A DNA stretch of 64,000 bases, taken from Oceanobacillus alkalisoli (GTDB lineage: Bacteria > Bacillota > Bacilli > Bacillales > Amphibacillaceae). The stretch lies in NCBI RefSeq assembly GCF_021556485.1, contig NZ_JAKGBW010000015.1, positions 1 to 64,000 of the forward strand, in the 5' to 3' direction. The notes below the pieces were generated by a model. The model did no database searches, was not told the DNA's origin, and worked only from the letters and a program-made list of their open reading frames with translations. The position numbers were made by a program, and so were the translations under genes. Shown in pieces: positions 46,039-54,338 of this stretch (position 1 is its first letter; each line of letters opens with the position of its first letter).

Positions 46039-47307
46039 GTGGATATTTTTAATAACAAATGGTTTCGTGCTGTACTTCCGGCATTACTCATTCATTGCAG
46101 CATCGGTACGGTGTATTGTTGGTCATTATTTAAAGCAGATATTGCCGTCTTTATTGGAAAATCTGTCGGTGAGGTGGAGTGGGCATTTAGTTTAGCCATT
46201 TTTGTTCTTGGGATATCGGCGGCTTTTGGCGGGAAATTAGTTGAAAAAGATATCCATAAATCATCATTGCTTTCCGCATTGTTTTTTGTTGCAGGAATGG
46301 TTGGGACAGGTTTCTTTATTTATGAAAAGTCCTTGTTCGGTATTTACTTTTCTTACGGAATTGTGATGGGAATTGGCCTTGGTATCGGATATTTAACTCC
46401 GGTAAAAACATTAATGCTATGGTTTCAGGAACAGAAAGGTTTAGCGACGGGGCTTGCGGTGGCAGGCTTTGGCTTAGCAAAGGTGATAGCAAGTCCGTTA
46501 ATGGAAAAGTTACTTGGAGCAAGGACAGATGAAGGCCTGCTTGTGAATCCTACAAACATTTACATGATGTTTTATATTTTGGCAGGTATTTATTTCGTGA
46601 TGATGGTTATCGGGCATCTTGCATTAAAGAAACCAGCAGGATATGAAAAAGAAAGCGCACAGACTGAGGGATTCCGTTATATAAAAGTGTTGACAAATAA
46701 AACATTTATCGGAATTTGGCTCATGTTTTATATCAATATTACAGCGGGACTTGCCCTGATTGCACAGGAAAAAGGAATGTTAGCTTTCATCAGTTTCGGT
46801 GCGATTGGTCTAGTTAGTTCGTTAACCGCGGTATTTAATGCCGGGGGCAGGATTGTCTTTTCCGCTTGGGGAGACCGGGTGAAGGACAGGAATTCCATTT
46901 ATAAAATCATTTATGCTTCATCGATTGCCATTATTTTACTAGCAGTCGGGATGGATGCGATGAATCATTCAATCTCAATCCTGGTTATTGCTGTTCTTTG
47001 TATTGTGAATGCAGGTTATGGCGGTGGATTCTCATCCTTACCACCATTGTTATCAGACAGGTTCGGGTTAGATAGTATATCTACTGTTCATGGATTAACC
47101 TTGTCGGCATGGGCGTTTGCCGGGCTTACGGGTAATCAATTAAGTGCCTTTGTGCTGGAAAAGACAGGGTCGTTTGATGCGGTGCTGTATGTCGTGATGG
47201 CGATGTTTTCTATTGGGGCATTGATTAGTATTTTCGTAGTGAAGCCTGAACAGGTGCAGTTGGATAGTAAGAAGACGAAACATGAGGAAGAGGTTACGGC
47301 GAGTTAA
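46039..47307 (+). CDS. MFS transporter of the OFA (oxalate/formate antiporter) family
   Basis: A 422-residue, 12-helix protein. IHCSIGTVYCWSLFKADIA in helix 1, GKLVEKDIHKSS between helices 2 and 3, and GFGLAKVIASPLMEKLLG are typical of OFA-type L-oxalate/formate or monocarboxylate carriers (YhjX-like). Start: GTG at 46039, directly after GGAGGTTAGAG; an upstream in-frame ATG at 45976 has no ribosome-binding site. Monocistronic, ending in a terminator shared with the convergent PAP2 gene. The substrate is unknown; the family name does not imply oxalate here. Confidence 0.8.
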   Translation: MDIFNNKWFRAVLPALLIHCSIGTVYCWSLFKADIAVFIGKSVGEVEWAFSLAIFVLGISAAFGGKLVEKDIHKSSLLSALFFVAGMVGTGFFIYEKSLFGIYFSYGIVMGIGLGIGYLTPVKTLMLWFQEQKGLATGLAVAGFGLAKVIASPLMEKLLGARTDEGLLVNPTNIYMMFYILAGIYFVMMVIGHLALKKPAGYEKESAQTEGFRYIKVLTNKTFIGIWLMFYINITAGLALIAQEKGMLAFISFGAIGLVSSLTAVFNAGGRIVFSAWGDRVKDRNSIYKIIYASSIAIILLAVGMDAMNHSISILVIAVLCIVNAGYGGGFSSLPPLLSDRFGLDSISTVHGLTLSAWAFAGLTGNQLSAFVLEKTGSFDAVLYVVMAMFSIGALISIFVVKPEQVQLDSKKTKHEEEVTAS

Positions 47308-47325
47308 ATGTATGTAGATGAAGAT

Positions 47326-47356
47326 GGATGCCTCGGTTAGACGGGCATCCTTTTTT
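47326..47356. terminator. Bidirectional terminator between the OFA and PAP2 genes
   Basis: GGATGCC pairs with GGGCATCC, followed by TTTTTT. It overlaps the last codons of the convergent gene. Confidence 0.8.
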
Positions 47357-48008
47357 GCTGTTCTTTTGTTTTAGAAAAGAGTTTTCTATTAAAGAAAAAG
47401 TAACAAATCTGAAACCAAAAAATCGCAGCAAATGTAGCCGCTAAGACATCTGTGAAATAATGCAAGCCAATCATAATCCGGCTTAGACACACAAGTACGG
47501 GCAGGACAATTAATAAGATAACCATGCTTGCTTTCCACGTGCGTGATTTTACGAAATGAACAGCTAGAAAGATTAATAGAAGAGATAGAAGAACAATCCG
47601 CATCGAGTGACCACTTGGAAAACTATAAGAAGTCACATCAAGCGAATGGCCGAACACTTCCAGGTCTCTTGATTCTCCAGGTCTGCCGCGCTGAATCGTC
47701 CTTTTTAAAGCTAAATTGATGAAAAGGCCACCGAATGTAACAACAAGTGAAAATAAGGCATAGCTCCACAGCCGTTTGAACGCAAGAATAGCTGCGATAA
47801 TGAAAGTAATAATTAAAATCATTTCACCGGATCCAATATCTGTAAGACCCTCCATTATTGAAAAGATACCTGATGATTCGTATGCTGTCAGCCATGCATA
47901 GATGGCTTCGTCCATATGTATAAACTGCTCTCTGAATATCGCAAGGAGCAAGAATAGCACGAAACTGCTAATGATAATTGTTGTTTGTTTTGATGCCGAT
48001 AGAGTCAT
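47337..48008 (-). CDS. PAP2-family membrane phosphatase
   Basis: A 223-residue protein with about six membrane helices. It has the three phosphatase motifs: KRTIQRGRP (KX6RP), SFPSGHS (PSGH) and SRIMIGLHYFTD (SRX5HX3D). It dephosphorylates lipid phosphates such as undecaprenyl pyrophosphate or phosphatidylglycerol phosphate at the outer membrane face. The ATG at 48008 follows AGAAAGCAGGCATACTT, a weak site. It stands alone, convergent with the OFA gene. Substrate not resolvable. Confidence 0.85.
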   Translation of the reverse strand: MTLSASKQTTIIISSFVLFLLLAIFREQFIHMDEAIYAWLTAYESSGIFSIMEGLTDIGSGEMILIITFIIAAILAFKRLWSYALFSLVVTFGGLFINLALKRTIQRGRPGESRDLEVFGHSLDVTSYSFPSGHSMRIVLLSLLLIFLAVHFVKSRTWKASMVILLIVLPVLVCLSRIMIGLHYFTDVLAATFAAIFWFQICYFFFNRKLFSKTKEQQKRMPV

Positions 48009-48200
48009 AAGTATGCCTGCTTTCTAATTGGATAAAGGATTAGTATACCATTTGCGGGGGTGTCTGCCAAATGAATCTTAGGTACATAATTTGTCGAATT
48101 TTTACGATGAAAAGATGGATAATCAAGAAGGAATTAACGATTGAAAAGTTGTATTGATATAAGTAACAGATTAAATAGACATGAATGGAGGATGGGTATC

Positions 48201-48788
48201 ATGAACAGTGATAATAAATGGTTTCCGGTTGCGAGTGTCTCCGAACAAGTGAATATACCTCCAGAAACAGTAAGAAGATATGCAAGACAGTACAGAGATT
48301 TCTTGACTATAAAAAGAGGTGAGAAAAAGGCATATCTCATCCATGAAAGTTCGTTTGCAACGATAAAGGAAATCCGCTCCTTATTAGAACAAGGTCATCA
48401 GCATGGACAGGTGAAGCACTTGTTAGATGATACAGCTGATTCTCATGTACCGGCGAAAAGAGCGGAAACAGAAGAGTCTTTGGTAAACGAGCCCCCAATT
48501 CATAAAGAGATGATGGAGGAGCTACAGAATTTGGGGGAACAGAATCAACAGTTGTTAGCGATGCTGCATCATATGCATGAGCGGATGAATGGGTATGAAG
48601 AGCTACTATTACAGCAGCATAGCTTTCCAAGTGAACAGATGGATGAACAGGAGAAGGAGCAAAGGGATTATGAACGGAAGCGGGATGAGTACTTAATGAA
48701 AGCGATGAATGACATGCAGGAGAAGAAGAGGGAAAGTGTCAGCACGAAAGAGAGAACGAGGATTTTCACAAGGTTGTTTAAAAAGTAA
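48201..48788 (+). CDS. MerR-like DNA-binding protein with DUF3967-type coiled coil
   Basis: A 195-residue protein. The N-terminal MerR-type helix-turn-helix is WFPVASVSEQVNIPPETVRRYARQYRDFL (residues 6-34). A long Gln/Glu-rich helical region follows (KEMMEELQNLGEQNQQLLAM and onward), predicted coiled coil, with a basic tail TRIFTRLFKK. It resembles RacA/DUF3967-like proteins of Bacillaceae, which can bind DNA and the membrane or self-associate; the true role is unknown. GGAGGATGGGTATC precedes 48201, preferred to the ATG at 48141. The downstream hydrolase gene starts 43 bases after it. Confidence 0.7.
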   Translation: MNSDNKWFPVASVSEQVNIPPETVRRYARQYRDFLTIKRGEKKAYLIHESSFATIKEIRSLLEQGHQHGQVKHLLDDTADSHVPAKRAETEESLVNEPPIHKEMMEELQNLGEQNQQLLAMLHHMHERMNGYEELLLQQHSFPSEQMDEQEKEQRDYERKRDEYLMKAMNDMQEKKRESVSTKERTRIFTRLFKK

Positions 48789-48831
48789 TTAGAATGATGA
48801 TCAAATATTTTCATAAGAGGAGCTATAATGA

Positions 48832-49800
48832 ATGAATAAAAAGTTGGCAGTGAAAGTGGTAGATTTGCAAGGTGACTATTTTCAAGTTGGAAAAATGCAA
48901 GGGAAAGAGATCAAGCAGACTTCCCTATTGGAACAAATGAAACAACTATGGAAAGTAAACGAAACTCCGAATATACGAAAAGCTGAACGACTATTAAGAA
49001 AGTTTTCTCCCAACTTGCTGGCGGAAATAAAAGGTCTTGCAGATGGGCTAGAGGTGGATATGGATATGGCACTTCTATTTAGTGGCTATGATGTTGTATT
49101 ACCTAAGATGGGATGCACGAGTTTAGTAACAAATGGAATGTACATCCGTAATTATGACTTTAGTCCGCAATTGTATGATGCAAGACTTGTATTTACAAAC
49201 CCAACGAATGGTTACAGAAGTGTAGGCTTCAGTCAGCAAATTATCGGTCGATTGGATGGAATGAATGAAAAGGGTCTAGTTGTTGGTTTGCATTTTGTCA
49301 ATAATGAGGAGCGGGCAGAGGGATTTATTTCGACAACGATTGTCAGAATGTTATTGGAACAGTGTGCCGATATAGAAGAGGCAACGACCTTAATCCAACG
49401 CATTCCCCATGGTTATTGTTACAACTATTCCATTACAGACCGAAGTGGTAGAAGCATCAAAGTGGAGGCGACGCCAGATAAACAAATCATTACAGAAGCT
49501 GTACCTCTTGTGTGCACCAACCATTTTGAATCCGAATCGCTACAGATTAAAAATGGTAGTAAAATACAGTTGCAGGGGTCTACCGCCCGTCAAACGTATG
49601 TAAACGATCTACTTCAGAAAAATCCTGCTATAGCGGAATGGTATGATCATTTCAATAGGGAGGATTCACCCCTATTTTCCCATAATTATGATGAATTTTT
49701 TGGAACGTTGCATACGGTCATTTATTCTCCAAAAGACTTGGAAATAACAGTGGGGATCGGTGGTAATGCTAAACCAACGAAATATTCGATTCGCTATTAG
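48832..49800 (+). CDS. C45-family N-terminal-nucleophile hydrolase (acyltransferase/amidase-like)
   Basis: A 322-residue protein of the penicillin acyltransferase / linear amide C-N hydrolase group. Cys94 in KMGCTSLV is the expected nucleophile exposed after autocleavage. YIRNYDFSP, GFSQQIIGRLDGMNEKGLVVGLHFVN and the later HTVIYSPKDLEITVG match C45 peptidase landmarks. Substrates in bacteria may be acyl-amides or conjugated compounds; none can be assigned. AAGAGGAGCTATA precedes the ATG. It may share a transcript with the MerR-like gene. Confidence 0.8.
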   Translation: MNKKLAVKVVDLQGDYFQVGKMQGKEIKQTSLLEQMKQLWKVNETPNIRKAERLLRKFSPNLLAEIKGLADGLEVDMDMALLFSGYDVVLPKMGCTSLVTNGMYIRNYDFSPQLYDARLVFTNPTNGYRSVGFSQQIIGRLDGMNEKGLVVGLHFVNNEERAEGFISTTIVRMLLEQCADIEEATTLIQRIPHGYCYNYSITDRSGRSIKVEATPDKQIITEAVPLVCTNHFESESLQIKNGSKIQLQGSTARQTYVNDLLQKNPAIAEWYDHFNREDSPLFSHNYDEFFGTLHTVIYSPKDLEITVGIGGNAKPTKYSIRY

Positions 49801-49852
49801 GAGTGCAGGCTTGGATTTGTATGAAGTAAAGGAGCATAAGTTGATTCTAATG

Positions 49853-49899
49853 CTAGTAGTGCCTAGCATATCTTGATACTAGGCACTACTTCTATTTTA
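49853..49899 (+). terminator. Terminator after the C45 hydrolase gene
   Basis: TAGTAGTGCCTAG pairs with CTAGGCACTACTT, followed by CTATTTTATT. Confidence 0.8.
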
Positions 49900-49904
49900 T
49901 TCGG

Positions 49905-50079
49905 CTATTCTTCCGAGCTTAGTACCATATTCTCTGTCCACTTTAAGATTTCTTCTTCATCTACACTAGGATCTTGTAATAGAAGTGAGTAGCGTAACTT
50001 CTCTCACCAAATGATCACGCATAATCCGAGCAATTTCATAATCTACTTCTACAGTGAGAATTTTAATTTCTTCTGTCAT
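49905..50079 (-). pseudogene. Small gene disrupted by a single-base frameshift
   Basis: From ATG 50079, behind a GGGGGAGTC ribosome-binding site, the minus strand reads MTEEIKILTVEVDYEIARIM then RDHLV. One base later another frame continues EKLRYSLLLQDPSVDEEEIL then KWTENMVLSSEE to a TAG at 49905. The two halves fit as a single acidic protein of about 57 residues of unknown family. Either a genuine frameshift mutation or a sequencing error. Confidence 0.5.
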
Positions 50080-50159
50080 GACTCCCCCGCCCTTCTCTGA
50101 CTACAGTATAAATCACGGTACAATAACTCAATTAAAAGTTTATAAATAAATCAAGAACA

Positions 50160-50183
50160 CTCGTGACTTCATTCAGTCATGAG
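50160..50183 (+). repeat. Left-end subterminal hairpin of the tnpB element
   Basis: CTCGTGACT pairs with AGTCATGAG (one G-T pair) around TCATTC. Confidence 0.7.
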
Positions 50184-50273
50184 TAAATTGATTTGTTTTG
50201 ACGCTTCCGGACTTTTTATATTTACACAGGAACGAATGTTCTGTTTACTGATAAGTAAAGGGAGGTGAGTGTA

Positions 50274-51419
50274 GTGTTAAGACATAAAGCATATAAATTT
50301 CGCATCTATCCAAATAAAAAACAGCAGGTTTTAATTGCTAAAACAATCGGTTGTTCCAGGTTTGTATATAATCACTTTCTTGCCCTTTGGAATGAAGAAT
50401 ATGCTAAAAATAAAAAAGGCTTATCTTACAACGCTTGTTCAGCAATGCTTCCAAAAATGAAGCAGGCAGAAGCTACACATTGGTTAAAAGATGTGGATAG
50501 CATAGCTCTCCAATCCTCCATTAGAAACCTCGCTGATTCCTTCTCTCGTTTCCTTAAGAAACAAAATAATAAACCTGTATTTAAAAGTAAAAACCATCCT
50601 ATCCAAAGCTACAAGACTAAAAATGGGAATAATAATATTGAATTAAAAGGGAAATGCATCAAATTACCAAAGCTGGGACTTGTTAAATGTGCTAAAAGCC
50701 GAGAACTAAAAGGGCGTATTTTAAATGCAACCATTCGTAAACATGCCAGTGGCAATTATTTTGTATCCATTCTTTGTGAAGAAAAGATAGAAGTATTAGA
50801 TAAAAAGATTGTTCCTATTGGTATCGATCTAGGAGTTACTAATTTTGCCATTCTTTCGGATGGTCGTAAAATAGACAACAATCGCTTAACCTCAAAAATG
50901 GAAAAGAAACTAAAACGGGAGCAGCGAAAGCTATCTAGACGTGCTCTAGTCGCTAAAGAAAATGGCACTATATTATCCGAAGCAAAAAACTATCAAAAGC
51001 AAAAAAGAAAAGTAGCTCGCTTATATGAAAAAGTTGTCAATCAGCGTAACGATTTTTTAAATAAGTTAAGTACAGAAATCATTAAAAACCACGATGTGAT
51101 CTGTATCGAAGACTTAAACATCAAAGGGATGTTACGTAATCGTAAGTTAGCAAAAAGTATTTCGGACGTATCATGGTCTAAGTTTATAGCGAAATTAAAG
51201 TATAAGGCGGAATGGCATAGTCGTGCAATCATCAAGATAAACAGATGGTTTCCAACCAGTCAACTTTGCTCAGCCTGTAGCCATCAAGACGGCAAGAAGC
51301 CACTCCACATTCGTGAATGGACTTGTCCTAAGTGTCAAGCCCATCATGACCGTGATATCAACGCAAGTAAAAATATCCTAAAGGAAGGGCTAAGATTACA
51401 TGCTCAGAATTTAAGTTAA
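50274..51419 (+). CDS. tnpB: TnpB RNA-guided nuclease
   Basis: A 381-residue protein. The N-terminal helical domain starts LRHKAYKFRIYPNKKQQVLI. RuvC motif I is PIGIDLGVTNFAILSDG (Asp about 185), motif II CIEDLNIKGM (Glu about 279) and motif III HHDRDINASKNI (Asp about 361). A zinc finger CSACSHQDGKK...WTCPKCQAHH lies between II and III. All catalytic residues are present, so it should be active as an RNA-guided DNA nuclease like other TnpB. The GTG at 50274 is chosen because GGGAGGTGAG lies just upstream (the frame is open from 50265). Its guide RNA is expected from the 3' end of the gene and beyond. Confidence 0.92.
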   Translation: MLRHKAYKFRIYPNKKQQVLIAKTIGCSRFVYNHFLALWNEEYAKNKKGLSYNACSAMLPKMKQAEATHWLKDVDSIALQSSIRNLADSFSRFLKKQNNKPVFKSKNHPIQSYKTKNGNNNIELKGKCIKLPKLGLVKCAKSRELKGRILNATIRKHASGNYFVSILCEEKIEVLDKKIVPIGIDLGVTNFAILSDGRKIDNNRLTSKMEKKLKREQRKLSRRALVAKENGTILSEAKNYQKQKRKVARLYEKVVNQRNDFLNKLSTEIIKNHDVICIEDLNIKGMLRNRKLAKSISDVSWSKFIAKLKYKAEWHSRAIIKINRWFPTSQLCSACSHQDGKKPLHIREWTCPKCQAHHDRDINASKNILKEGLRLHAQNLS

Positions 51420-51543
51420 AGCAAAAACAACCGCAGGTACTTCGAGGCTAGCTTGGTCAATAAGAGAAACCGCTGATGATGGTGTATGTCACTATTCATC
51501 AAGTATACTCTCTTCCCAAGAATCTTGTGACTTTAGTCATGAG
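51300..51543 (+). ncRNA. Predicted omega (reRNA) guide RNA overlapping the tnpB 3' end
   Basis: The bases between the tnpB stop (51419) and the right-end hairpin (51543) are non-coding. They contain paired segments (for example ATACTCTCTTCCC upstream of the end), as expected for the scaffold of a TnpB guide RNA. Guide bases would start right after the right end, about 51544. The 5' limit is a guess by analogy with other TnpB loci. Confidence 0.5.
51524..51543 (+). repeat. Right-end subterminal hairpin of the tnpB element
   Basis: CTTGTGACT and AGTCATGAG around TT, nearly the same as the left-end hairpin. Between here and 51706 lies another hairpin (CCCGAAC...GTTCGGG, about 51642-51676) but no gene. 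Confidence 0.7.
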
Positions 51544-51706
51544 AGGTTCAATTTTAGTTAATAATAGCACAGCTGGTTCGTGATGCTTGGCACGATTCGA
51601 ATTTAAACTACAGAGTAATCGGTCTTTGATAATATCTAAGCCCCCGAACGAGTAACGTTCATGGGTGTTCGGGTAGTTTAGCGATTCCTGAATTTTTCCG
51701 AAACAA

Positions 51707-51745
51707 AAAAACGTCTGGCATTCATTCAGCAATGAAGCCAGACTC
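51707..51745 (-). terminator. Terminator after the methyltransferase gene
   Basis: On the minus strand GTCTGGC pairs with GCCAGAC, followed by GTTTTTTTG. Confidence 0.8.
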
Positions 51746-51756
51746 TGGATAACGGG

Positions 51757-52356
51757 CTAATCCAAACGATAGATCAGGAACTTTCCATGTTTCCCATGTT
51801 GTTTATACGCTTTTACTTTGTTAATTAATCGGAAAGGCGTTTCTTTTTTAAGGAACTTTTTAAATTCCGGAAGGGGATAATAGAAGATGATGTCCACGGA
51901 GCGCTCATGTTCTTTCGTGGATTGTAGAATATTTTCGACCACCTGCTTGAATATCGCTACTGAAAAGGGGTTGAAAAAATAAAACACATTATCTTCAGGT
52001 TTGATTTCGTAATGTTCGGCAAGTCCAAATTCAAAGTGTATTGGTGCTTTTAGATGTTTGTTTTTTCGTGTATATAATGCCTTATTTATCTGTGATTCCT
52101 CGAAAGTGAGATCATTCATTTCTACGCCTGTTACAGTCACATCGAAATGATGGTGGATGTAAAAGGACACCCTGCCCCTTCCGCTGCCAAAGTCAACTAC
52201 ATGGTCATTGGGTTTTAATTTATACGAGCGGAATAACTTTTCAAGAGCGGCGTATGGTGTTGCTTCATATCGATTATATTCATCAGTCTGTTTACGCCAT
52301 TCTCTTAGTCCTTTAGTCTTAACTTGAAGCATTTCATCAAATTTTCTTTCCAGCAA
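51757..52356 (-). CDS. Class I SAM-dependent methyltransferase
   Basis: A 199-residue Rossmann-fold methyltransferase. Motif I is HVVDFGSGRGRVSFYI (residues about 52-67). An acidic residue follows strand 2 (TGVEMND), and motif IV is the unusual DNVFYFFNPFS (NPFS, NPPx-like). The NPxS/PP motif hints at amino- or N-methylation, but the target is unknown. The start is TTG at 52356, with GGAGTGAAG upstream. It stands alone between the TnpB element and the M23 gene, possibly a relative of YwkC/YtqB-like small MTases; no precise family recognised. Confidence 0.75.
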   Translation of the reverse strand: MLERKFDEMLQVKTKGLREWRKQTDEYNRYEATPYAALEKLFRSYKLKPNDHVVDFGSGRGRVSFYIHHHFDVTVTGVEMNDLTFEESQINKALYTRKNKHLKAPIHFEFGLAEHYEIKPEDNVFYFFNPFSVAIFKQVVENILQSTKEHERSVDIIFYYPLPEFKKFLKKETPFRLINKVKAYKQHGKHGKFLIYRLD

Positions 52357-52731
52357 TCTTACAACTTCACTCCATCTCTTAAAAATTTATTACGCATTAA
52401 CGGTCTGTAATCCCTCGACTGAATCAATTTTCACTTATCAGTCTACCAACCTCTCATTCTACTAATAAGCTGAACAAGGAGCAAGTTAACAGCATTTAAA
52501 GCATACTGGTCAGTAAGAAAACTAAAGAACTATTACAAATGATGCAATATTATGTCGAATTTTGATATACAACTGTAATATTGTATTAACTTCTGCGAAA
52601 TCAAAACGTGCTATATTACCCATAGATTATCGAAAGAAAACATCAAAATTTCACGACGGTGGATTTTATCATAGATAACGTTAAATATAGTTTGTATAAT
52701 AATGAATTTGAATGAAATGGGGAACGAGAAG
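52357..52731. other. Intergenic region, no gene seen
   Basis: This 375-base AT-rich stretch separates divergent genes. It should hold both promoters, but no operator, riboswitch or repeat is clear. WalR-like TGTAAT half-sites occur near 52570, without the required second half at correct spacing. Confidence 0.4.
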
Positions 52732-53937
52732 TTGAAAAGAAAAATAGTAACAATGGCCACGATGGCAGTGGTCGGTTTTGGTAGTGTATTTTTTGGTACG
52801 ACGGCATCTGCAGACTCATTAGAAGATCTAAAGGATAAGGAAACAGAGCTGCAACAGGATCGAAAAGATTTAAAAGCGGACCTTTCTGAAGCGGAATCAG
52901 AAGTAGCTGATATTCTAATTGAATTAGAAGAAATGAATGTCGAAGTTAGCCGAATACAGAAAGCACTTGAAGAAAACAAAGCCTCTATGAAGAAGAATGA
53001 AGAAGATATTGCGCACACCCAAGAAGAGATAGACTTACTAGAAGAGGAAATTGCTGAACTGGAAGAAGCAATTGAACAGCGTTTCGACATCTTAAAAGAA
53101 CGGGCGGTTGCTTACCAGAAAAGTGGCGGAGATATCTCATACTTAGAAGTATTGTTCGGTTCGCAAAGTTTTGGGGATTTCATTAGCCGTGTAAGTGCAA
53201 TAAATAAGATTACAGACTCTGATGTTACATTGATGGAACAAATTGAAGCGGATAAAGCAATAGTAGAAGAAAAGCAAGATGAAGTTGTTGTTAAACTTGA
53301 TGAGTTAAAAGATTTGAAACAAGAGTTAGAAGGAATGCAAGCATTAATTGAAGACCAAGAAAAAGAGACAAAAGTAAAACAAGCGAACTTAAAAGAAAAA
53401 GAAGAAAAACTTGTTGCTAAAGTGGAAGAATTAAAACTTGAAGACAATAAACTTGCAGCACTTGAAAAAGATGTGAAGGAAAATATGGCGGCACTTACAA
53501 AGCCGGTAACGAAAACTCAGCCAGCACCGGACACTAAAGTTGCTTCAGATAGTGTTGGTTCAAGTGGCGGTTATCTTGCATGGCCTGCCGTGGGAGGATA
53601 TATCTCCAGTTATGTTGGACCGCGCTGGGGAAGAATGCATAATGGAATTGATATCGCAAGACCAAGCAATCATAATATTTTAGCTGCTGCTGACGGGGTA
53701 GTCACGAAAGCAGGCTCTGCTGGTGGTCTTGGCAATAGAGTAGAGATTGAGCATAGTGGCGGATTAAAAACAATCTATGGACATTTATCGTCTATTAATG
53801 TGTCGGTTGGACAACAAGTAAGTACAGGAACCGTAATCGGTATTATGGGTAGCACTGGTAACTCGACAGGTATTCATTTACATTTTGAAGTATATAAGAA
53901 TGGTGCCCTGCAGGATCCGATGAATTACCTGAATTAA
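52732..53937 (+). CDS. M23-family murein endopeptidase with N-terminal coiled coil (EnvC/PcsB-like)
   Basis: About 401 residues, secreted. The signal peptide is LKRKIVTMATMAVVGFGSVF and on to TTASA. A long acidic coiled coil (about residues 30-240) contains the 'YQKSGGDISYLEVLFGSQSF..FISRVSAI' segment characteristic of PcsB/CwlO-type regulators. A C-terminal lysostaphin-like M23 domain (about 290-400) has zinc ligands in RMHNGIDIA and HLHFEV. It cleaves peptidoglycan cross-bridges, with the coiled coil probably contacting FtsEX. TTG at 52732 has GGGGAACGAG before it; ATG at 52702 or 52717 in the same frame are alternatives. Confidence 0.85.
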   Translation: MKRKIVTMATMAVVGFGSVFFGTTASADSLEDLKDKETELQQDRKDLKADLSEAESEVADILIELEEMNVEVSRIQKALEENKASMKKNEEDIAHTQEEIDLLEEEIAELEEAIEQRFDILKERAVAYQKSGGDISYLEVLFGSQSFGDFISRVSAINKITDSDVTLMEQIEADKAIVEEKQDEVVVKLDELKDLKQELEGMQALIEDQEKETKVKQANLKEKEEKLVAKVEELKLEDNKLAALEKDVKENMAALTKPVTKTQPAPDTKVASDSVGSSGGYLAWPAVGGYISSYVGPRWGRMHNGIDIARPSNHNILAAADGVVTKAGSAGGLGNRVEIEHSGGLKTIYGHLSSINVSVGQQVSTGTVIGIMGSTGNSTGIHLHFEVYKNGALQDPMNYLN

Positions 53938-53956
53938 ATTTACACAAAATAGATTG

Positions 53957-53991
53957 AAAGCTGGTTTCCAAAGTAGGAGACCGGCTTTTTT
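53957..53991 (+). terminator. Terminator after the M23 gene
   Basis: AAAGCTGGTTTCC pairs with GGAGACCGGCTTT, followed by TTT. Confidence 0.85.
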
Positions 53992-54156
53992 GGTGTTTAA
54001 TTACTCAAATTTCGCACGTTTAGTTTTCATAAAATGGTTGGCAGTACACGTCATTACTCAAAGCAATCTAACATCTGTCTCAACCGGTCGTTGACAGCAC
54101 CACTTACTATCCGAGAAACGTGAATCCATGTTTATCTTATGTGAAGGGTGGGTATC

Positions 54157-54170
54157 TTGACCTCCGTCAA
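54157..54170. promoter_or_regulatory. Putative metalloregulator operator, copy 1
   Basis: TTGACCTCCGTCAA has TTGAC and GTCAA half-sites with a 4-base centre. It is shared with sites at 54246 and 56292. Otherwise 53992-54323 has no gene. Confidence 0.55.
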
Positions 54171-54245
54171 TTTAATTGCTTGATTTTCCATTTATTATAA
54201 AGCCTTAGCAAAAACACAAGACAAGAACAAAAAGAAATCAAAATT

Positions 54246-54259
54246 TTGACGCCCGTCAA
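54246..54259. promoter_or_regulatory. Putative metalloregulator operator, copy 2
   Basis: TTGACGCCCGTCAA lies 80 bases upstream of the P-type ATPase ribosome-binding site. Its TTGACG could also serve as a -35 box, so repressor binding would mask it. Confidence 0.6.
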
Positions 54260-54338
54260 TTACTATTATTAAGTGACGTCCTATACTAGAGTTAACATTA
54301 AAAGCTAATACAAAAAAATAAATGTGGAGGAAAGCAAT

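Larger units (their letters stand above)
50150..51550 (+). mobile_element. IS200/IS605-superfamily element with tnpB only (IS1341-like)
   Basis: A tnpB gene is framed by two similar short hairpins: CTCGTGACT/AGTCATGAG at 50160-50183 and CTTGTGACT/AGTCATGAG at 51524-51543. These are the subterminal stem-loops of this superfamily, which has no inverted repeats or target duplication. There is no tnpA, so movement needs a transposase in trans. Exact ends are estimated. Confidence 0.75.

Noticed and set aside
46039-47307. Calling the OFA-family protein an oxalate/formate antiporter
   Set aside because: Family membership does not predict oxalate as substrate, and no oxalate-metabolism genes are nearby.
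51499-51732. A 77-codon minus-strand frame across the TnpB element right end
   Set aside because: It overlaps the element's terminal hairpin and the downstream terminator and has no ribosome-binding site or recognisable motifs.
52560-52600. WalR binding site upstream of the M23 gene
   Set aside because: Only one TGTAAT half-site is found; the second is not at the required spacing.
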